From Luzula sylvatica (lineage: Eukaryota > Streptophyta > Magnoliopsida > Poales > Juncaceae), in contig OX326956.1 in the NCBI GenBank assembly GCA_946800325.1, forward strand, positions 19,744,667 through 19,808,666: a stretch of DNA of 64,000 bases. Reading direction: 5' to 3'. Positions 24,411 to 34,676 of the stretch are shown here, piece by piece (the stretch's first letter is position 1; every line of letters begins with the position of its first letter). Both the position numbers and the translations under genes were made by a program. The notes beneath the pieces were generated by a model. That model worked only from the letters and a program-made list of their open reading frames with translations. It searched no databases and had not been told where the DNA came from.

Positions 24411-26080
24411 ATGTTAGACTTCACGTTTTGCACTATTGCAAAATTTAAAATAATAGAAATTAGGTTTTGTTAGCGGAGTCTTTTGAGGAAACATGAAAAT
24501 TGAGGAAACACAAAAATATTCTTAAATTACGGAGTATTTTGTGGAAACACCACAATAGGATCATTGATATTTTTTTGAAGGTGTTAAACTTTAATTTTTG
24601 AACTTTTGCGAAATTTAAAAAAAAAATAGAAATTTGCTTGTTTTTGCCTTCAATTAAGGAGTTTTTGGGGGAACGCAAAATTGAGTTTTTTCTCATGTTG
24701 GATACATTTTTTTGCATTTTTTCAAAAATATGAATTTTTTTAAAGGAGTTATACTTCACTTTCTGCGTTTTTGCGAATTTTTTAAAAAAATAAGAAATTT
24801 ATTTGTGTCAGTCGTCAATTACGGAGTTTTTTTGTGAAAAACATGGAAATAGAGTATTTGATCGTTCTAGATATGTATTTCGGCATTTTTTTAGAAAAAA
24901 TATGATAATTGATTATTTAACGTGTTAGACTTAAATTTTTGCATATTTGCGATTTTTGTTTAGAAAAATAGGACTTCACGTTTTGTATTTTTGCGACATT
25001 TTGTGTTAGTCTTCAATTACATTGTATTTTGAGAAACAAATGAAATAGAGTATTTTGTTCATTTTAGACATCTATTTTTGCAGTTTAAAAAATAGGATAA
25101 TTCATTTTAAAAGGTGATAGACTTCAATTTTTGCAGATTTTTTTAGAATAATAGAAATTCACTTGTGTTAGTATTCAATTAGTGAGTTTTTTTGGAACCA
25201 TGAAAATTTAATAATTTGCTCTGATACTTCAAGTTTTTTTTTTTCAAAATATTAAGAAAATTTATTTTTGTGCTAAATTTTACTTTTTGTATTTTTGTAG
25301 AACTTTTGAAAAAATAGAAGAAGTTGGCTTGTGTTAGTCTTCAATTAAAAAATTGTTTGAGAAAAACTTCAAAATTGTGTATTTTATTCATTTTCGACTT
25401 TAATTTTGCAATTTTGTACAAAATATTGAGAATAGATTTTTTTTAAAGTCTAAGACAGCTCTTGCATTTTTGCGGAATTTTTGAAAAAAGAGAGAAATTT
25501 ACTTGGGTCAGGCTTTAATTACGGTGTTTTTTGAGGAAAAAAACTTGAATTGAGTATTTTGAACATGTTACTTAAGCTCCAAATTTGACTATTTTTAAAT
25601 AAGATAATTTATTTTATTAAAAGTGTTAGAATTCACTTTTTGCAAATTTGTGATTTTTTTGAAGAAAAAAACTAAAGAAATTAGCTTGTGTTAGTCTTCA
25701 ATGTGTGAATTTGTTAGGAAAATCTGAATAATTGAGTATTTTTATCATTTTAGACATAATTTATTGTATATTTTGAAAAATAGGATAACTGATTCTTTTG
25801 AAAGTGTTAGACTTCACTTTTTGCATTTTTGCGAAATATGTGAAAAATAATAAAACAATTATTGTGTTAGTATTCAATTACGTATTATTTTGAGAAAATA
25901 TTGAAATAGAGAATTTTGCTCGTTTTAGACATTTATTTTTCCATTTTTTGAAAAATAGGATAATTGATTCTTTTCAGGTGTTAGAATTTTACTTTTTGCA
26001 TTTCTGTGAAATTTTTGAAAAAAATTGATTTGCTTGGTGTTAGTCCTCAATTAAAGTTTTTAGGGAACATGAAAATTGAG
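24410..26080 (+). repeat. ~174-bp tandem repeat array, left part
   Basis: Landmark words TTAGTCTTCAATTA-like occur near 24646, 24817, 25005, 25168, 25345, 25509, 25690, 25867 and 26039, with intervals of 163-188 bp (mean ~174). Each unit also has GTGTTAGACTTCACTTTTTGCATTT-type and GGATAATTGATT-type words. Units are strongly diverged. The array is cut at 26080 and continues in phase at 34677. Confidence 0.85.
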
Positions 26081-26540
26081 TGTTGTCCTGAGATGGCCTA
26101 GAGACGGGGTGAATAAGGTTATGGAGAATTTTTAAACCTGACCAAACTTATGTAACTATTTAATTATGGAAATATATGATCACTTTTAATCTTGTCATTT
26201 TTTAGAGAAGATGTTGTGATAATTAACAAAGTACTTGTAAATAAATAATTAATATGAAAATAGGAAGTACGTAAATAAATAAATAAATAAAAATGTAGAA
26301 ATTATAGACTCAAGCAACTATAGATGCGGCGGTTTGCATTCGCACGCAAATACAGTAGGGGTACGAGGAAATCTCAAGTTCCTCAAAAAGAAAAGCAAAA
26401 ATTAAACCTGAAGAATTTAAATAGAGAAAATATAGAGATGACACCGGATATGATAACGGAGTTCGACGAAACGGTGCCTACATCTCCTGGGAATATCCTC
26501 GCCGTCACGAAAGAGTGTGACGAACCTCTTATAATAGGTT

Positions 26541-26694
26541 TGTTGGGAATTCTTTCCGACCCCGGGCCCGCGCAGCGGATATGTAGGCCCGGTCCGGTTC
26601 CCTTAATCCAAGATCACGCCATGACTTCGAAGGGTACGATGCAAATAAGAAGATTAGATTCATACCAGTGCAAAATTGATTGCACGCAACGGGT
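26541..26694 (-). repeat. Copia-2 residual 3' LTR fragment
   Basis: TGTTGGGAATTCTTTCC to GATTGCAC. It is joined directly to RNase H, so U3 and R are gone. On its left is AGGTT (26536-26540), whose partner was not found. Confidence 0.8.
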
Positions 26695-29148
26695 CCGCAA
26701 CATTCCTGTCAGTATCAATCTTTTCTATTATCACATCCTTTCGTTTTAAAATCTCACGGATCAAGTGAAATTTTCTGAGTATGTGTTTGGAGCGATGATG
26801 TGCCCTCGGTTCCTTGGACTGTGCTATCGCTCCCGTATTGTCGCAATACACAATCACAGGTTCCGAGATACTCGGGACTACTCCAAGTTCCGACACAAAT
26901 TTCTTGATCCATACCGTCTCCTTTGCTGCTTTCGAAGCCGCAATATACTCCGATTCAGTAGTAGAGTCTGCTATTGTGGGTTGTTTGGAACTCTTCCATA
27001 CTACCGCTCCACCATTTAGACAAAACACGTATCCACTTTGTGATCGAAAGTCATCGACACATGTTTGGAAACTGGCGTCGGTATATCCATTAATAACCAA
27101 TCCGGATGTCTTTCCACCATAAATTAGAAATTTATCCTTAGTTCTTCGTAAGTATTTAAGGATGTTCTTAACCGCGATCCAATGTATATCCCCTGGATTA
27201 GATTGGTAACGCGAAACGACGCTCAATGCATACGACACATCGGGCGCGTACAAATCATGGCATACATAATTGATCCAACCGCCGAAGCGTATGGAATAAT
27301 ACTCATCGCATTCTTATCCTTAATCGATGTCGGACATTGTGTTTTAGAACACGATATGCCACTCGACATTGGAAGAAGACCTTTCTTCGAATCTTGCATT
27401 GAAAACCGTTTCAACATTTTGTCGATGTACGTGCTTTGACTCTAGCCGAGTATCTTCTTGGATCTATCTCTATAAATCCTCACGCCTAATATATAAGCGG
27501 CCTCGCCTAAATCTTTCATAGCGAAACGAGTATTTAAATACTTCTTAACATCCGTAAGCATCGGAATGTCGTTTTCTATGATCAAGATGTCATCTACATA
27601 TAGTACAAGAAATACAACGCGGCTCCCATTGACCTTCTTGTATACACAAGGTTCCTCTACGTTTTTCACGAAGTTATATTCGCTTATAACTTCATCGAAA
27701 CGTATGTTCCAACTCCGAGAAGCTTGCTTCAATCCATAAATGGATCGTTGCAACTTGCACACTTTATCCGGACTCTTTGAATCGACAAAACCCTCGGGCT
27801 GTGTCATGTACACACCCTCTTCTAAATTCCCATTAAAGAATACGGTTTTGATATCCATTTGCCAAATCTCATAGTCATAATACGCAGAGATAGCAAGTAA
27901 GATCCGTATGGATTTAAGCATTGCTATGGGAGAAAACGTTTCTTCATAGTCTACACCATGAATTTGTTTGAAACTTTTCGCCACAAGCCGTGCTTTATAA
28001 GTGTTCACATTCCCATCCATGCCGGTCTTCTTCTTGAAGACCCACTTACATCCCACTGGTTTGACCCTGGGAGGTGGATCAATCAAGTTCCAAACTTGAT
28101 TATCGTACATGGATTGAATCTCGGATTTCATGGCAGTTTGCCACTTTTTGGAATCCTCGCTTTCCATAGCCTCGAGATAAGATGTCGGTTCATCCTCTAT
28201 GAATTCGACTTCATCATCATTTGCCACGATAAAACCATATCGTATAGGCTTTTGACGAATCCTACCCGATCTACGAATTGCGCCTTGTGCACTTGACTCC
28301 GGATCATCAACATTTGAAGAAACCGGATCAATGTTCATCGGTTCAACGTATGTTTGTGGTTCTCGAATTTCTTCGAGATCTATTTCATTTCCATCCATTC
28401 TTTTAGATATGAATTCCTCCTATAGGAAGGTACCTCCACGAGCAACAAACACTTTGTTCTCGTATGGATGATAGAAATAATATCCCTTTGTTTCCTTGGG
28501 ATAACCTACAAATAAACATTTTTCAGATTTGGGATCGAGTTTATCCGCAATTAATCTGCTGACATAAGCTTCACATCCCCAAATCTTAATATAAGACAAC
28601 TTCGGAACTTTTCCGGTCAACATCTCATGTGGCGTCTTAGGTACCGATTTAGAAGGTATGCGGTTTAACAGGTAAGCCGCTGTCTCTAAGGCAAATCCCC
28701 AAAACGATTTTGGGAGGGAAGTTTGACTCATCATCGATCGAACCATATCCAATAAGGTCCGATTCCTCCTCTCGGACACGCCATTCCATTGTGGCGTTCC
28801 TGCCGGAGTCCATTGTGGAACTATTCCACAATCTTTTAAATGATCTTCAAACTCATAGCTCAAATATTCGCCTCCTCGATCTGATCGAATGGCTTTAATT
28901 TTCTTGCCAAGCTGATTTTCAACTTCGTTTTGAAACTCTTTGAACTTTTCAAAGGTCTCCACTTTAGTACGCATCAAATAGATATAACCATATCTACTTT
29001 GATCGTCCGTAAACGTAACAAAGTATTGATAGCCTCCTGTTGCCTCGATGCTCATCGGTCCACACACATCTGAATGTATGAGTTCCAACAAGTCGTTGGA
29101 CCGCTCTCCGACTTCGGAGAATGGTGCCTTTGTCATCTTGCCAAGCAA
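26695..29148 (-). pseudogene. Copia-2 pol (IN-RT-RH), broken and truncated
   Basis: Relative to gag the frame shifts near 29147. Integrase is read to 28420 with HSDVCGP, IRSDRGGEY and VSERRNRT, so D, D and E are all present. A TAG at about 28416-28418 interrupts TFL-EEF. RT runs 28398-27442 with CKWVFKKK, TYKARLVAK, MDIKTVFFNG, YGLKQASRSW and LYVDDILI. Another TAG near 27440 splits ILG-SQSTYID, and a 1-base loss near 27245 splits TRP-DVSYAL. RNase H (to ~26695) has YTDASFQTC, ADSTTESEY, VYCDNTGAIA and HHRSKHI, but ends at NVADP, where it is joined to LTR sequence. FTKPL and the C-terminus seen in Copia-1 are missing. Confidence 0.88.
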
Positions 29149-30569
29149 ACAAGATTCGCAATTCTCAAATGAATCAAATTCAAATAGTCTAGCATTCCAT
29201 CTTTATGGAGTCTAGCAATGCGTTTCTCATTCACATGACCGAGACGACAATGCCAAAAGAAAGTCCGATTATCAACTTTAGATTTAATCTTTTTCGCATT
29301 AACATTATAGATAGACTCATTATTTCCGTGATCAAAATCCAACACATAAAGATCATTTTCTAATAGAACATTTCCATAGATAATAGAATTCTGACATATC
29401 GTGAATTCATTATTTCTAATAACAAATTCATAGCCATCCTTGGCTAATTTCGACACACTTATTATGTTCTTACATAACGATGGTACAAAATAACAATTAT
29501 TTAGTACTAATATGAGTCCACTTGGCAAAGTAAGATTATAAACGCCGACGGCTAAAGCAGCAACCTTTGCTCCATTCCCGACGCGTAAATCCACCTCGCC
29601 TCGCGCCAATCTTCTACTATTACTTAGACACTGCATATTGCGACAAATATGAGTTCCACATCCGGTATCTAATACCCAATTATTCATAGTTGAAAGATTA
29701 ACTTCGATAACGTTAATACCTGATGGACCGGCTTCCGAAGCCGTATTGCCCTTATTCACCTCATCGAGGTAAGCCTTGCAATTGCGCTTCCAATGTCCAG
29801 TCTTGTGACAATGGTAGCACGTCGCATCCTTGGATTTCTTCGTTCCCTTTTTATTCGGCTTAGAACGTTTCTTAGAACTATCTTTGGACATTGATCTCTT
29901 GCGATCCTTATTATGAATCGTGAGAACATTCCCGGCAACTTTTGCATTGTTCTCCCTGGATGTCTTCAACATCTCCGACTCATAATTCTTGAGCATTCCG
30001 TGAAACTCGGGGATCGTTTTATTCATCGAATGCATGTGATAGTTAGTCACAAACGGAGAAAACAATGGAGGAAGTGCACACAAGATCAAATCTTGTTGCA
30101 TAATCTTCGACAATTTCTCTCCTAGCTTCTCTAGACGGTCTATGAGAGCTTGCACTTTTAAAACGTGAGTGCTTACCGAAGACCCATAAGGCATCTTACT
30201 GTTTACCAACTCTTTGAGTGTACTGAACCGTTCAATACGCTCCTGCTCTTGGAACATTTCCTTGAGCACAACGTTTATTATGTGCGCATTCGAGTCCTCA
30301 AACTGCTTTTGAAGACTAGCGTCCATACATGCCAACATGAGGCACGTAACTTCATTTGAGTCCTTCTTAAGTTTCTCAAACACGGCCTTTTCATCGGCCG
30401 TAGCATCGGGGCCCGGTTCCACTAGTTTCGTATCCAATACGTGACTTTTGCCCTCTTGCCTGAGAACTATTCTCTGGTTTCGGTGCCAGTCCAAGTAGTT
30501 CCGACCCACTAGCTTATCCTTTTCTAACGTCGATCTAATCGACATGGTGTTGGTGTTACTAGAAGACAT
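29133..30569 (-). CDS. Copia-2 Gag-protease, open 478-aa frame
   Basis: Gag polyprotein of the element, starting MSSSNTNTMSIRS. It aligns by eye with the Copia-1 Gag throughout (NYLDWHRNQRIVLRQE, TCLMLACMD, QDLILCALPP). It has a CCHC knuckle CYHCHKTGHWKRNC and protease motif LDTGCGTH, with the Gly retained that Copia-1 lost. The HHCC motif starts (WHCRLGHVNEKR), but the last ~14 residues are out of frame after a frameshift near 29147. Long for a Gag alone because it includes protease. Whether it is expressed cannot be judged here. Confidence 0.88.
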   Translation of the reverse strand: MSSSNTNTMSIRSTLEKDKLVGRNYLDWHRNQRIVLRQEGKSHVLDTKLVEPGPDATADEKAVFEKLKKDSNEVTCLMLACMDASLQKQFEDSNAHIINVVLKEMFQEQERIERFSTLKELVNSKMPYGSSVSTHVLKVQALIDRLEKLGEKLSKIMQQDLILCALPPLFSPFVTNYHMHSMNKTIPEFHGMLKNYESEMLKTSRENNAKVAGNVLTIHNKDRKRSMSKDSSKKRSKPNKKGTKKSKDATCYHCHKTGHWKRNCKAYLDEVNKGNTASEAGPSGINVIEVNLSTMNNWVLDTGCGTHICRNMQCLSNSRRLARGEVDLRVGNGAKVAALAVGVYNLTLPSGLILVLNNCYFVPSLCKNIISVSKLAKDGYEFVIRNNEFTICQNSIIYGNVLLENDLYVLDFDHGNNESIYNVNAKKIKSKVDNRTFFWHCRLGHVNEKRIARLHKDGMLDYLNLIHLRIANLVCLAR

Positions 30570-32167
30570 ATTCTACAAATGAAATAAAATTAGATTGATT
30601 ACTAACGTTGCGTACTTATCTTATAGGCTTATATGATGATTATATGAATGTGTTATTTTTATCGAATCGATAACCCTCATACCGATACGGGACTCCAAGT
30701 CCATAACACTCAAGACCCATATATCACGATCCTCCCATAAGTTGCTTTGGCAGACTAATGGGATCTCGCTATTTAGGTAGGATTATATCCAATCGCATCA
30801 TATGCGACTCTTGAACCTTTATAGGATTTCGGTGATGGATCGTATCATATACAACCCCATTTCCGTGTGTGCATCCTATCTATGCCCCGAACTTCCAATC
30901 AAGTCGGCATTGGCCTTAACCCTTATTGGCTTGAACGGTTAAGTCACAACCATACTCAACGTATCGTTCAAATAAACTACTAATAAGTCGGCTTTGGCCT
31001 TAACCCTTATCAGTCCCTATTTAACGCTTGCCACCTAGTCGATGACTACAATAACCCATGTCGGCTTTGGCCTTGACCCATGTGAGACGTAGTACCAAAC
31101 ATAGTGGTTGTGAATATGGAAGGCATTTCCATGACTTAAATATTATGAGGGATCATGACATTCATGTTTCTTTATTCGTGACATAATCATATTATATCAC
31201 TATCACGAGATTTCTAAATACATATGATTTATTTAGGGAGACTAATTATTCAAAATAATTAATTATCTAATATGCTAGATTGATTGATGCCGATCATATC
31301 GATATAAAGAACTCAAAATTCCGAGTTGTGTAGCCTAAGTTATCACGAAAACAAAATCAGCAAACAGAAACTAGTCCGTTGTAACGCACCATGGTCCGTT
31401 ACAACGGAACCCCAGTTTCCTTCACTCCATTACAACGGAACTCAAGTCCGTTACAATGCTATTTAATCCGGAGATTGGCCAAAATTGCCAGAAACATGTC
31501 CGTTATAACGCAACCTAAGTCCGTTATAACGAACTAACTTGTGAACAACTCCGTTACAACGGATCATATCCGTTACAACGGACTCCAAAAGAAGCCAAAG
31601 GCATCCCCGCATCCTCGTATCACATAGAAGGTCCGTTACAACGGAACCCATGTCCGTTGTAACGGACTATGCGTTTATTCACAGTCCTCCTCACATCCAT
31701 GCATCATATATAGGGTTCGTTGCAACGGAACTCCAAGTCCGTTATAACGGACTATGTAATTTCGCAGATTATCCCCAATTTTCTGTATCTTATACAGTGT
31801 CCGTTACAACGGATCAACCAGTCCGTTATAACGGAATATACGATTTTGGCAGATTATCCCTAATTCCTGTATCATATACAGTGTTCGTTACAACGGATCA
31901 ACCAGTCCGTTGTAACGGACTATGCGATTTTTCTGCTGTTTCGTCTATTTTCGCTCGTTTCCAAAATGATTAATCATGAAACCTTTTCACCATCATTCCT
32001 AGATACTCTCAATCAACTTTTGATCGATCTCTAGCGAATTCTACTTGTGATTTTAACGGAATTTGAATTTCTCTATATGTAACATCATGCAAACGGGTAC
32101 GAACTTTGATAACCCGTGCGTATATCATATATACGACTATGATTCGACCCTCGAATCGATGGCGATC
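30570..32167 (-). other. Copia-2 untranslated leader
   Basis: About 1.6 kb between PBS and gag without a credible frame. It contains the CCGTTACAACGG array (31374-31922) and three copies of the motif read on the plus strand as GTCGGC(A/T)TTGGCC, at about 30903, 30988 and 31060. Confidence 0.7.
31374..31922. repeat. TACA/TATA/TGTA-core palindrome array in the Copia-2 leader
   Basis: About 17 copies of GTCCGTTACAACGGA, GTCCGTTATAACGGAC, GTCCGTTGTAACGGAC and arm variants (TTCGTT, AACGCA). Copies come in pairs with 3-10 bp gaps. Two pairs share the spacer GGATCAACCAGTCCG. Confidence 0.88.
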
Positions 32168-32180
32168 GCTCGGATACCAC
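32168..32180 (-). promoter_or_regulatory. Copia-2 primer binding site
   Basis: On the minus strand TGGTATCCGAGC, next to the LTR end GAATTCCCAACA; one mismatch to the initiator-Met tRNA PBS (C for A). Confidence 0.85.
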
Positions 32181-32659
32181 TGTTGGGAATTCTTTCCGTC
32201 CCCGGGCCCGCGCATCAGATATGTAGGCCCGGTCCGGTTCCCTTAATCCAAGATCACGCCATGACTTCGAAGGGTACGATGCAAATAAGAAGATTAGATT
32301 CATACCAGTGCAAAATTGATTGCACACGACGGGTTGATTACTAGTCTTCTTTCTCCCTTAATCCAAGCAATCACACGATCTCTCAACGAACTCTCTCTAG
32401 ATTAAGGCTACTCTCAAACAAATAATATTAAAGATAGGATCTAGCCTAAGAATAGACCTCTCAAACTATACTCGCAAGTCACAAAAATGGTGCCTAGGAT
32501 TTCTCTCAAGAATTTAGCTAATGAAGGTGTAAAATCTGAATGCAAGTGCTCTCCTAATTATAGGGAGTTTGGGTGCAGCCAATCACCAAATCAATGCCCC
32601 AAATAGGTAGGGGCCTCATGGAATTTAAAATTCACAAACACCCTGAATCTGCCTGAAAT

Positions 32660-32684
32660 CCCCCCCCCCCCCCCCCCCCCCCCC
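32660..32684. repeat. Poly(C) run of 25
   Basis: Twenty-five consecutive C residues near the upstream part of the Copia-2 5' LTR. It is a hard region for sequencing, so its true length is uncertain. Confidence 0.9.
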
Positions 32685-33079
32685 ACCCCATGATGACCGG
32701 GGAGTCCCCAAACTTGCCCTATACGCTCGGATGTGGGCTGTAGAAAATTAATTTGAGGTGCGTTCGAACTGAATTAATTCCTATATATATAGAATTCTGA
32801 TTTCGTTTTAACCTAAGCTAATTTTCGAGTTTTAGGGTTTTGAGCCGCCGTTTCTCTTTCCTTCTTCCACAGAATTTTAGATTAGATCTAAAGAGATTGA
32901 GAGGGACATTGGAGCAAAGATCTTGAGAGAATCGATCGTGACGGCGACTAGAACGACGTTGGCGATTCCGATCGGACGAAATCGAGGTGGACAAGAGTAG
33001 AGGGATTGCACGAGCACTCCTTGGAGAAGGTTCACGGATTTGGAGAAGAAATCGACACGTACTAACTTGTACGAGGTAA

Positions 33080-34471
33080 TGTTGGTTCAAATTTCCCGAT
33101 AGTTTGATTATTTCAAAACACTGTCATTACTAATGTATACATCCAGAAAAGTGCAGGATAACATAGGTACGATACGAAGATGAAGGAGGATTTCATTGGA
33201 TTACATCAAGAATCAGGACATGAAGTCTCAACATAAACAAGAAAAGAAGAACACAAGGAAGGCCATTGGAATGCATCAAGACTCAAGATGTTGAAGCCTT
33301 CCGTGAGTGGGATACGCCACAAATAAACCTTAGGTACAAACCTAGTAGAACTCAAGTAAAATCATGTTCAAAATAACAAAGAGTTCAGTCAAGCAGGAAG
33401 TGCGTTCTGAACGAACTCAAAGTCCGTTCAGAACGGACTTGCTACATATCAAAACTTTAAAGCTTGATTAGAACCAAACGTGTCACAGGGATGTGTGCGT
33501 TCGAACGAACAATCATGTCCGTTCGAACGGACAATTAGAATCCGTTCACCCACCTTCTGAGTGCGTTGAACGGACAATCCTTCCTGTGAACGGAAAACGT
33601 CACAGGGATGTGTGCGTTCGAACGAACACACATGTGCGTTCGAACGGACAACCTGGAATCCGTTCACCCACTTTTCAGTGCGTTGAACGGACTCTTGTTC
33701 CTGTGAACGCAAAATGTTATGTATAATTGAGTCCGTTACGAACGGACATTGTCCGTTCGAACGGACCCAAGATGTACTTGCACGTTATTTTGAAACGGCT
33801 AGTGCAAACTACAAGTGCGTTCTGAACGGACTTTATGCGTTCGAACGCACTTCAAGTTTTCTGAAGGATTTCTATAGAGAGTATAAATAGAATCCTTCAT
33901 GGGTCTCTCTCTCTGGGTTCCTCAATTGAAAACTTTCAAAACTAAAAAGAGAGAAACCCTAAGCTGTGATTTTCTATATCCATTGATAGCTTGAGAAACC
34001 TCTTTAGATCGTTGATCTACTTTCGATATTCTCCACTAATCGTATCCCACTCACGTGACCGATCACGTTGTAGCTCGATTAGTGAAAAAGTGTAATAGGC
34101 TAGTGCAACAAATTGTAAAGAGCCTAAGCTATAGATCGATAGAAGCGTGTAAATCGATCTAGGCAAATCCTTGTAATCGAGTTGAGTTGGAATTCAATCG
34201 AAAGCCAAAAAGAGGCACAAGGCATTCCCGGAGACGTAGGTACTCGCAAATAATTGAGTCGGTCAATTAAGCGAGTAAAGGGTGAGTTAAAGCTACAAAG
34301 CAACCACCTACCGAACTTCGTAAACAAACATCTTGTGTCAAAGTGTTTGTACGGTATCATCTTTATCATCTAAATTATTATTTATTCCGCACCGTAAATT
34401 AGGTTTAAATCTAAACTAAGTGTAAGTTAGATTGCCAAATTTACCCCCCTCTAGGTTAGAATTAACCAACA
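33080..34471 (+). mobile_element. Solo LTR of the Copia-3 LTR family
   Basis: Starts TGTTGGTTCAAATTTC and ends TAGAATTAACCAACA, 1392 bp, flanked by a perfect 5-bp duplication GGTAA (33075-33079, 34472-34476). Ends match the Copia-3 5' LTR (TGTTGGTTCAAATTTCTGG and AACCTAGAGGGG-type end). A TATA box GTATAAATAG lies at 33881-33890. U5 has TCCGGGAATGCC-like and ACTTCGTAA words shared with Copia-3. Confidence 0.92.
33398..33853 (+). repeat. TCGA-core palindrome array upstream of TATA
   Basis: GTGCGTTCGAACGAAC, GTCCGTTCGAACGGAC (perfect palindrome), AGTCCGTTCAGAACGGACTT, GTCCGTTACGAACGGAC and GCGTTCGAACGCAC. A ~115-bp block (CACAGGGATGTGTGCGTTCG) is tandemly repeated near 33485 and 33601. The last unit ends ~30 bp before the TATA box. 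Confidence 0.88.
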
Positions 34472-34676
34472 GGTAATTCTCCGAAACTCTTCATTTTTCG
34501 GTGGTTTTCGGGCGTGATCCCGGTAGAATTAGGTTACGCATGCGTAACAAACTTCCGCTGCACACTTTGATAAACGTGTGTGTAACCCTACAGTATCTTC
34601 GTCGGGAATCACACTTATATGAAACATTAGTATCTCGAGTATTGTTTTGGATATCATCTAATGAGTCAACATTGAG

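Larger units (their letters stand above)
26541..32360 (-). mobile_element. Copia-2: Ty1/copia element, 3' end truncated
   Basis: A close relative of Copia-1 in minus orientation: 5' LTR (plus-strand start 32181), PBS, ~1.6-kb leader, gag, pol. The 3' end is abnormal: only 154 bp of LTR (26541-26694) remain, fused to RNase H codons. These 154 bp are nearly identical to 32181-32334. The far edge of the 5' LTR is unclear beyond ~32360, where homology with the solo LTR at 6204 is lost. Pol carries frameshifts and stops, so the copy is dead although gag is open. Confidence 0.85.
26081..34671. mobile_element. Composite nested insertion in the tandem array
   Basis: TGTTGTCCTGAG (26081) and TGAGTCAACA (ending 34671) are LTR-like ends, flanked by a perfect 5-bp duplication TTGAG (26076-26080, 34672-34676). 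Joining the flanks restores an uninterrupted tandem unit (GAAAATTGAG then TATTCTCTCATGTTAGAC). The left edge word CTAGAGACGGGGTGAATAAGG resembles the CTAGAGGGGGGTGAATAGG of the Copia-3 LTR in minus orientation. The simplest reading is an outer LTR into which Copia-2 and then or separately the 33-kb solo LTR inserted. Outer-only sequence is 26081-26540, perhaps part of 32.4-33.08 kb, and 34477-34671. Confidence 0.7.

Noticed and set aside
26324..26749. 141-aa plus-strand ORF
   Set aside because: The first half has no domain, and the second half runs into the Copia-2 LTR fragment antisense to RNase H; not a credible gene, though a captured exon cannot be excluded.
33449..33726. ORFs on both strands at 33.45-33.73 kb
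   Set aside because: They arise from the TCGA-core palindrome array and its 115-bp duplication.
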